NCBI GenBank assembly: GCA_902465265.1
Contig: CABQMF010000019.1
Location: 1-30,481, forward strand
Reading direction: 5' to 3'
Length of the DNA stretch: 30,481 nucleotides
Source: an uncultured Collinsella sp.
GTDB lineage: Bacteria; Actinomycetota; Coriobacteriia; Coriobacteriales; Coriobacteriaceae
Made by a program: the position numbers and the translations under genes. Position 1 is the stretch's first letter; each line of letters begins with the position of its first letter. Under the pieces are notes generated by a model. It ran no database searches, was not told the origin of the DNA, and was given only the letters and a program-made list of their open reading frames with translations. Shown here one piece after another: positions 25,584-30,481 of this stretch.

Positions 25584-25908
25584 GGAACGCCTTTCCCTGC
25601 ATTACGGCCGAAGCCCGGAGCCGCAACTAAAACTTCAAGTTGAACTTAAACGTTATCCATTGTACTCCGTTGCAATAAAGCTGGAAAGGGTTGCATACCG
25701 TCAACGGTTGCCAGCGCACGCCTGCCCACCCGCACCGCTCACGCCACGCCGCCTGGCCCAGCGCCCCGACCAGCGACGCTCCCGTCGCAGCCTCGTGTCG
25801 AAAATGCGCACGCCCGCAATCCAGGCCCATAAACCCACCATCTTTGGGTACAAATAAACGCAGATAACTGACCGTGCCACGCCAACCACCCAGGAGCGGA
25901 CACCATCC
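25584..25908. other. Divergent intergenic region metallophosphatase / antiporter
   Basis: 325 bases without a supported gene. A small dyad TTCAA-G-TTGAA lies at about 25633-25643 and TTGAAC nearby could be a -35 box, but no good -10 follows. The antiporter ribosome site CAGGAG is at the right end. Confidence 0.4.
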
Positions 25909-27510
25909 ATGAACCAGATACTTCTCTTTATCGGCCTCGTCATTATTTTGTGCCTGACCATCAAACCCGTCGGCAATAAACTCCCCTTCCCCACCCTGCT
26001 TATCTTTATCGCACTGGGCATGCTGCTGGGCGTCAACGGTCCGGCGCACATCGACTTTAGCGACTATGCGCTCACCGAAACCGTCTGCAGCACGGCGCTG
26101 CTGTTCATCATGTTCTACGGCGGCTTTAACACCAACATCGACCGCGCCAAACCTGTCGCCGTGCCCGCGGTGCTGCTGAGCACCCTCGGCGTCGTCATCA
26201 CCGCTGGCATCACGGGCGCCTTTGCGCACTTCGTGCTGGGCTTCGACTGGATCGGCGGCCTGCTGCTGGGATCGGTCGTGGCGTCTACCGATGCGGCGAG
26301 CGTCTTTAGCGTGCTGCGCGAGCACAGCCTGTCGCTGAGAGGTGGCACCGACTCGCTGCTCGAGGTCGAATCGGGCTCCAACGATCCCGTCGCTTACATG
26401 CTCACCGCCGTGCTCGCCACACTCGCGGCCGGCGGCGACATTAACATCCCCGTGCTGCTGGCCAAGCAGATCATCCTAGGCGTGGGCCTGGGCCTTGCCA
26501 TCGGCTGGGCATCAGGCCGCCTTATCGAGCGCGCGCATGCAACAGCCGAGGGCGCGCAGACCATCTTCTTGTTCGCCGTGGCCATCGTCGCCTACGCGCT
26601 GCCGAGCTACCTGGGCGGCAACGGCTTTTTGGCCGTATACCTTGCCGGCATCGTGCTAGGCGCGAGCGACATCACCGGTAAGGTCGAACTGGCGCACTTC
26701 TTCGACACCCTCACCGAGATGGCCGAGATGACAATCTTCTTTTTGCTCGGCCTGCTCGTGACGCCCGCCCGCCTGCCGCAAATGCTGCTGCCGGGCCTGG
26801 CACTCATGGCGTTTATGCTCTTTGTGAGCCGCCCCATCGCCGTCGGTCTGCTGTTGGCGCCCTTTAAGACGAACCCTCGCCAGGTCGCGCTCGTAAGCTG
26901 GGCGGGCCTGCGCGGCGCGGCTTCGGTCGTCTTTAGCCTCTTTGCCGTTGTGGCCGGCGTTCCCGGTGGACATGACCTGTTTGACCTGGTCTTTGTGATT
27001 GCCGTGTCGAGCATTGTGGTGCAGGGCTCGCTGCTGCCAGCAGTGGCGAAAAAGCTCGATATGATCGATGCAGAAGGCGACGTACGCCGCACCTTTAACG
27101 ATTACCGCGACGAAGAAGGTATGTCGTTCGTCAAGCTCAAGGTGGGAGCTGGACATCCGTTTGCCGGACGCTCGCTCGCGGATATTGGCAGTGCAACGGA
27201 CATGCTCGTGGTCCTGGTGCTGCGCGACGGGGCGCACCCGGTGCTGCCCAACGGGGATACCGTGATCGAGGAAGGCGACCTGTTGGTTATGGCCGCGCCG
27301 ACGTTTGAAGAGCGTGCCGGGGTTACGCTACGCGAGGTCACCGTAACGCCCCATGGACATCTGGCCGGTCAGCGCCTACGCGACGTGCCGCAGGGCAAGC
27401 ACCCGTTTATCGTGGTAATGCTCAAGCGCGACGGCCAAACGATCATCCCCGACGGCAACACCCTCATATACGCCGGCGACGAAGCCGTCATTGCCACGCT
27501 CGCGTCGTAG
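25909..27510 (+). CDS. Potassium/proton antiporter with two RCK_C (TrkA-C) domains
   Basis: 533-residue CPA-type cation/proton antiporter in the cell membrane, resembling NhaP2/CvrA. Residues 1-~385 hold about 12 membrane segments with the conserved STDAASVFSVLR and ESGSNDPVAY motifs, where the Asp residues serve ion exchange. Two cytoplasmic RCK_C modules follow, about 404-465 (FVKLKVGAGHPFAGRSL) and 470-530 (LREVTVTPHGHLAGQRLRD), each ending in a VI.EGD/IYAGDEAVI-type strand; these regulate the channel by ligand binding. The start has CAGGAG about 12 bases upstream. It is likely involved in K+ or pH homeostasis. It stands alone. Confidence 0.92.
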   Translation: MNQILLFIGLVIILCLTIKPVGNKLPFPTLLIFIALGMLLGVNGPAHIDFSDYALTETVCSTALLFIMFYGGFNTNIDRAKPVAVPAVLLSTLGVVITAGITGAFAHFVLGFDWIGGLLLGSVVASTDAASVFSVLREHSLSLRGGTDSLLEVESGSNDPVAYMLTAVLATLAAGGDINIPVLLAKQIILGVGLGLAIGWASGRLIERAHATAEGAQTIFLFAVAIVAYALPSYLGGNGFLAVYLAGIVLGASDITGKVELAHFFDTLTEMAEMTIFFLLGLLVTPARLPQMLLPGLALMAFMLFVSRPIAVGLLLAPFKTNPRQVALVSWAGLRGAASVVFSLFAVVAGVPGGHDLFDLVFVIAVSSIVVQGSLLPAVAKKLDMIDAEGDVRRTFNDYRDEEGMSFVKLKVGAGHPFAGRSLADIGSATDMLVVLVLRDGAHPVLPNGDTVIEEGDLLVMAAPTFEERAGVTLREVTVTPHGHLAGQRLRDVPQGKHPFIVVMLKRDGQTIIPDGNTLIYAGDEAVIATLAS

Positions 27511-27523
27511 CCATCCCCACCCA

Positions 27524-27594
27524 TAAGTTGCGGGGAATAGGGACTGAATAGGCCTCTGAACAGCCATTTCAGTCCCCTATTTCACCGCAAGTTA
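27524..27594. repeat. Long hairpin repeat, AGTTGCGGTGAAATAG family, copy 3
   Basis: Imperfect arms (TAAGTTGCGGGGAATAGGG and complement of the right arm) close the hairpin; two single-base indels distinguish them. It starts 14 bases after the antiporter stop codon. Confidence 0.75.
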
Positions 27595-27636
27595 TTAAGG
27601 GGATGGGTTGAAAAACATTTGAATTGACACCAAAAT

Positions 27637-27692
27637 AAAAAAGCCGGGGAAAACGTCCCCGGCACTTGGAAGCCCTCTCTTTTGAGATGACC
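27637..27692 (-). ncRNA. Small RNA candidate, left member of a divergent pair
   Basis: On the minus strand, TATAAA (27704-27699) is followed about seven bases later by a transcript start near 27692. The ~56-base RNA has a short hairpin TCTC-AAAA-GAGA, a linker with CUUCCAAG, and a perfect terminator stem GCCGGGGA-CGUUU-UCCCCGGC followed by U6. It is homologous base for base to the plus-strand RNA at 27815-27871. No ribosome site or frame of note is present. Confidence 0.7.
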
Positions 27693-27698
27693 GACTTC

Positions 27699-27722
27699 TT
27701 TATATCACGAACGCTAGTTAGA
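27699..27722 (-). promoter_or_regulatory. Promoter of the left small RNA
   Basis: TATAAA is identical to the -10 of the sister RNA. The best -35 is ATGGCA with an 18-base spacer, four of six consensus positions. Confidence 0.5.
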
Positions 27723-27780
27723 TGCCATTCATTGAGGGCTTTATCAGGCGCGCCATCCCATCCCATCCACATGGCGCCAT

Positions 27781-27809
27781 TTGAAAGCCGTCCGATCTCA
27801 TGCTATAAA
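27781..27809 (+). promoter_or_regulatory. Promoter of the right small RNA
   Basis: TTGAAA (27781-27786), a 17-base spacer and TATAAA (27804-27809): five of six consensus bases in each box, with ideal spacing. Confidence 0.8.
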
Positions 27810-27814
27810 AAAGT

Positions 27815-27871
27815 CGGTACCCTCGAATAGAGGGGCCTCCAAGAGCCGGGGGATGTCCCCCGGCATTTTTT
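27815..27871 (+). ncRNA. Small RNA candidate, right member of a divergent pair
   Basis: From a strong promoter, a ~57-base transcript forms CCCUC-GAAUA-GAGGG (27820-27834), a single-stranded GCCUCCAAGA linker (27835-27844), and a terminator stem GCCGGGGG-AUGU-CCCCCGGC (27845-27864) with U6. The CCUCC in the linker is complementary to a Shine-Dalgarno, so it could repress translation of target mRNAs by base pairing; that is inference. Compared with the minus-strand sister, stem positions differ in a compensatory way (G-C against A-U at the inner end of the terminator stem), which suggests the structure is selected. Confidence 0.75.
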
Positions 27872-27999
27872 GGGCGTAAAGTCACCGCAACCCCTGCCTT
27901 GCCCCTAAGAGGGGCGGGGTAGCCGTCCCGAATTGGCTACATTTGAGCATCAATCGCCCCGGATGAGGTCTCGTTGCGAGCAATTAGCGTCTCTGAAAA

Positions 28000-28121
28000 C
28001 TAAGTGAGTAGACTTTTGTCGAATCGCCGACCACGTCACCAAAGCACAAGTCTGTGACCTGCTGGTTTGTTGAAGCAAATTTGTCGGGTGCTCAGGATTT
28101 CCAAAAAGTCTACTCACTTAG
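28000..28121. repeat. ~122-bp inverted-repeat element, copy 2
   Basis: CTAAGTGAGTAGACTTTT at 28000-28017 is perfectly complementary to 28104-28121. The interior matches copy 1 (24508-24630) for most of its length. Similarity extends to the left (CGTTGCGA region, about 27950-27999). It lies between the antiporter and the 63-residue protein, again a convergent gap. The end sequence at 28213-28233 matches that of copy 1. Confidence 0.85.
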
Positions 28122-28233
28122 CCAGCGTGCAGTCAAAATAGAACGGTCGCGAGCTCATCAGACTCCATTGCGACGGCTTATCGTGCATTTTCGCGCAGCT
28201 GCGGGCGCAGACGCCCGTCCCAAATTAGCTACC

Positions 28234-28425
28234 CTAGTCATCGTCGACGGCAAAGTCGCGGAGATCGAGGCCTTCGCATTCGGCTCGCGCTAGGAGCTCT
28301 TGGGGCGACTCATCCTCGATATCCGCTACGTCGAGCATGGCAGCCGGAAAGCCCGCACCCGCCGCACTCCCCGCGCGGTCGAGCAGGCTCTCGCGCAACT
28401 GGTCTACATCAACGTCGATCTTCAT
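28234..28425 (-). CDS. Small conserved-looking hypothetical protein, 63 residues
   Basis: Short acidic cytoplasmic protein starting MKIDVDVDQLRESLLDRAG, with a central AGAGFPAAMLDVADIEDESPQELLARAECEGLDLRDF segment in the style of small accessory proteins I have seen without an assigned function. The ATG at 28425 has TAGGAG at the right distance, which is the main reason to trust it; a longer frame to 28521 lacks one. It runs opposite to the MazG-like gene, sharing a 113-base divergent region with it. It might be part of the same accessory unit. No domain or function is claimed. Confidence 0.6.
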   Translation of the reverse strand: MKIDVDVDQLRESLLDRAGSAAGAGFPAAMLDVADIEDESPQELLARAECEGLDLRDFAVDDD

Positions 28426-28538
28426 GCTGAAACTCCTACTGGACAATCGCGACCGCATAAGTCGCACGCCCAAACGATGTGCAATAAACCCCAAATACCG
28501 CCATAATAAAGCAATGACCATCAGGGAGGTTGCGAACG

Positions 28539-28895
28539 ATGGACAAGCTCGATGCCATGACGGAACAAGTCAGGGACTTTTGTGATGCACGCGGCTGGCG
28601 CAAATATCACACACCAAAGGAACTCGCCATCGGCATGGCAACTGAGTCCTCCGAGCTCCTTCAGCTCTTTCGTTTTATGAGCGACGAGCGCATTGCAGAA
28701 ATGCTCGAAGACACTGAACAACGCCAAGCCATCGAAGACGAGGTCACCGACACGCTCATCTTTCTCCTGCGTTTTGCCGATTTAAACGGAATCGATCTCC
28801 CAACTGCACTCTCGTCCAAACTCATGCGCAATGGCGAGCGTTACCCCATCAACGCATCATCTGACGAATACAGAAAGGCGGAACACCGTGAGTAG
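28539..28895 (+). CDS. MazG-like nucleotide pyrophosphohydrolase (dCTPase/RS21-C6 type)
   Basis: 118 residues of the all-alpha NTP pyrophosphatase superfamily. The metal-binding pattern ExxE ... ExxD is E36-xx-E39 (ATESSELLQLF) and E68-xx-D71 (EDEVTDTLIFLL), with the 28-residue gap usual for single-domain MazG/DCTPP1 proteins. It would hydrolyse noncanonical or excess dNTPs to monophosphates. The ATG at 28539 has AGGGAGG upstream. Its stop overlaps the next gene's start by eight bases, so the two are translationally coupled. Base use is more A/T-rich than the surrounding core genes, suggesting acquisition by transfer. Confidence 0.87.
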   Translation: MDKLDAMTEQVRDFCDARGWRKYHTPKELAIGMATESSELLQLFRFMSDERIAEMLEDTEQRQAIEDEVTDTLIFLLRFADLNGIDLPTALSSKLMRNGERYPINASSDEYRKAEHRE

Positions 28896-30432
28896 CGAGT
28901 TCGCTCTTCGGCAATACACGCTTCCCCTACCCAAGCCCTTCGAAACAAGCGAATCACTACAAGACTTTGGCACGCCAGAGCCCGGGGCTCACCATGACGA
29001 GAGTTGGCCTGTTCTCTACATCCTGACCAACAGTAAAAAGAAGACGGCATACATTGGCCAAACTACCAACTATCAACGCCGCATGAAGCAACACGCCGCA
29101 AACGTTGACAAGGATTTCGATCGAACACTTCTGATCGACAACCCTACATTCAATCAGTCAGCGACATTTGAGTTTGAAAACAGGCTCATCGAACTGTTCT
29201 GCGCTGACGAAAAATACCAGGTAACCAATGGCAACAATGGCTATGCCCAATTCGATTACTTTGAGCGACCTCAGTACCGCCAGAAGTTCCGAACGCTATG
29301 GACAAAACTACGCGAAGAAAACTATGCAATTCACCCCATCGAAGAGCTCGAGAACACTGACCTGTTTAAATTCTCGCCTTTCAAAACGCTCACACCCGAT
29401 CAATATGAAACGATTGAGACGATTTACAAGCGTCTCGAGCAGGAACAGAAAGATGTTGAAAACGGCAGCCCCAAGAAGAAACGCGTAACCGTCGTAAACG
29501 GCGCGCCCGGAACAGGCAAAACCATCCTTGCCATCAGCCTCATGTTCAAAATCAAAAACGAACCCAAACTATCCGGCCTGCGGGTCGGTTTCGTGACACC
29601 CATGGAGTCTCTGAGCAAAACGCTCAAAAGGCTCACGCACTTCCTTCCTGGGTTAAAGCCCGGTGATATCCTGAGCCCCAGTGATGTTACCAAAAAGAAT
29701 CGGTATGACATCCTGCTTGTCGACGAGGCACACCGACTGGGAAACTGCTTGACCGCCGGCGCCGGCATCGGGGCTTTTTACAACACCTGCGATCGCCTCG
29801 GCCTTCCGCGCACGAGCAACCAGGTTGACTGGATATTCAAATGCTGTGACAAGGCGTACCTGTTCTACGACCCCAAACAGCAGGTTCGCGCATCCGGACT
29901 CAATCGAGACGGCCTTGAGCAGCGACTCAATCAGCTCGAAGAAGCGAGCGTTGAAACTGAAGAGTTCAGTCTAAGCACACAAATGCGCGTACGCGGTGGT
30001 GACGAATACCTCGATTTTGTCTATGACTTACTCGACAACAAGGCGTACATGCATGCCGGCATGAAGTTCAAAGAACTCTTTTCATCGGAGCCCTACGACT
30101 CGCGAGTCGGCGATCCGAACAGCGATATCCCCAGATACCAGTTTGGGATAGTCGACCGATTTGAGGATTTCTGTTCCCTGCAGCAAACCAAGGAAGAAGA
30201 AGTTGGTCTATCCCGCATGACGGCAGGCTTTGCGTGGAAGTGGGAAACGAAGAGACACAAAGACGCGTTCGACATCGTCATTGAGGGTATCCCTAAACGT
30301 TGGAACTCGAGCCAAAAGGATTGGGTTAACTCCGCCAACGCCGTCAACGAAGTCGGATGTATCCACACGGTGCAGGGCTACGACCTCAACTACGGCTTCG
30401 TAATTCTGGGGCCAGACATTTACTACTGTTAG
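28888..30432 (+). CDS. GIY-YIG nuclease fused to DUF2075 superfamily 1-type helicase, apparently C-terminally truncated
   Basis: 514 residues. A GIY-YIG nuclease domain spans about 41-125 (VLYILTNSKKKTAYIGQTTNYQRRMKQH, with Glu at FENRLIELF). A DUF2075 helicase-like ATPase follows: Walker A GAPGTGKT (205-212), DEAH box in DILLVDEAHRLG (279-282), STQMRVRGGDEYLDFVYDLL, and HTVQGYDLNYGFVILGPDIYYC at the very end. DUF2075 proteins I know continue another ~70-100 residues past this last motif, including an arginine-finger segment like LLTRG; here a TAG stops it at 30432 and none of the three frames continues it to the window end. I chose GTG 28888, which overlaps the upstream stop, after AAAGGCGG; ATG 28831 would overlap the MazG gene by 65 bases. 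Function unknown; it may cleave or remodel nucleic acid. Confidence 0.82.
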   Translation: MSSEFALRQYTLPLPKPFETSESLQDFGTPEPGAHHDESWPVLYILTNSKKKTAYIGQTTNYQRRMKQHAANVDKDFDRTLLIDNPTFNQSATFEFENRLIELFCADEKYQVTNGNNGYAQFDYFERPQYRQKFRTLWTKLREENYAIHPIEELENTDLFKFSPFKTLTPDQYETIETIYKRLEQEQKDVENGSPKKKRVTVVNGAPGTGKTILAISLMFKIKNEPKLSGLRVGFVTPMESLSKTLKRLTHFLPGLKPGDILSPSDVTKKNRYDILLVDEAHRLGNCLTAGAGIGAFYNTCDRLGLPRTSNQVDWIFKCCDKAYLFYDPKQQVRASGLNRDGLEQRLNQLEEASVETEEFSLSTQMRVRGGDEYLDFVYDLLDNKAYMHAGMKFKELFSSEPYDSRVGDPNSDIPRYQFGIVDRFEDFCSLQQTKEEEVGLSRMTAGFAWKWETKRHKDAFDIVIEGIPKRWNSSQKDWVNSANAVNEVGCIHTVQGYDLNYGFVILGPDIYYC

Positions 30433-30481
30433 CGTCGGAATAATTTAGCCAAATATAGTCGGCCGAGATTGACCAATCCCG

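Noticed and set aside
27569..27772. 67-codon minus-strand frame over the left small RNA
   Set aside because: It reads straight through the terminator stem and its U run and has no ribosome site, so the RNA interpretation is preferred.
28426..28521. N-terminal extension of the 63-residue protein to 28521
   Set aside because: The added residues lack a ribosome site, while TAGGAG fits the ATG at 28425.

Overview
This window looks like a piece of a Collinsella-type chromosome (Coriobacteriia, Actinomycetota). That assignment rests on the high G+C coding style, the gene set (argS, a CarD-like regulator, proA/proB, pncB, trpS, pckA, LctP-type permease) and the many short palindromes between genes. 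It is an inference from recognition, not a database result. I support 25 protein genes, one tRNA, three non-coding RNA candidates and several families of intergenic repeats.

Layout. 1-755 holds no convincing gene, only hairpin repeats and the argS terminator. 756-4145 carries argS (-), a CarD-like regulator (+) and an HD-domain hydrolase (+). 4161-5177 is a REP-associated tyrosine transposase (RAYT, -) flanked by two inverted copies of a 41-bp palindrome; five more copies lie elsewhere, each just after a stop codon. 5192-9492 is a proline block: proA (-), an S33 prolyl-aminopeptidase-like hydrolase (+) and proB (-). 9596-11792 has pncB, a small tail-anchored protein and tRNA-Ala(CGC), all on the minus strand. 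11846-12015 is a large perfect palindrome. 12036-15924 has a PflA-like radical SAM protein (-), a structured RNA candidate (+), a WecA/TagO-like sugar-phosphate transferase (+) and trpS (+). 16260-18084 is a minus-strand row: MarR regulator, DegV protein, MGMT-family protein. 18255-22670 has a B3/4-domain protein with an attenuator-like leader, pckA and a lactate permease. 22852-27510 has a polysaccharide flippase (+), a metallophosphatase (-) and a K+/H+ antiporter with two RCK_C domains (+). 27511-28233 codes for no protein but contains two homologous, outward-facing small RNA genes and the second copy of a ~122-bp inverted-repeat element. 28234-30432 is an accessory island: a 63-residue protein (-), then an overlapping MazG-like nucleotide pyrophosphohydrolase and a GIY-YIG/DUF2075 helicase (+) that appears to lack its C-terminal end.

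How the parts fit. proA and proB make proline from glutamate, and the hydrolase between them could release proline from peptides. pckA and the lactate permease sit together, consistent with three-carbon acid metabolism and gluconeogenesis, and pckA has a LacI-type palindrome upstream. The most unusual elements are the paired sRNA genes at 27637-27871, the RAYT with its dispersed palindromes, the structured RNA at 13131-13301, the B3/4 leader, and the MazG/GIY-YIG-helicase pair, which could be a defence or nucleic-acid repair module.
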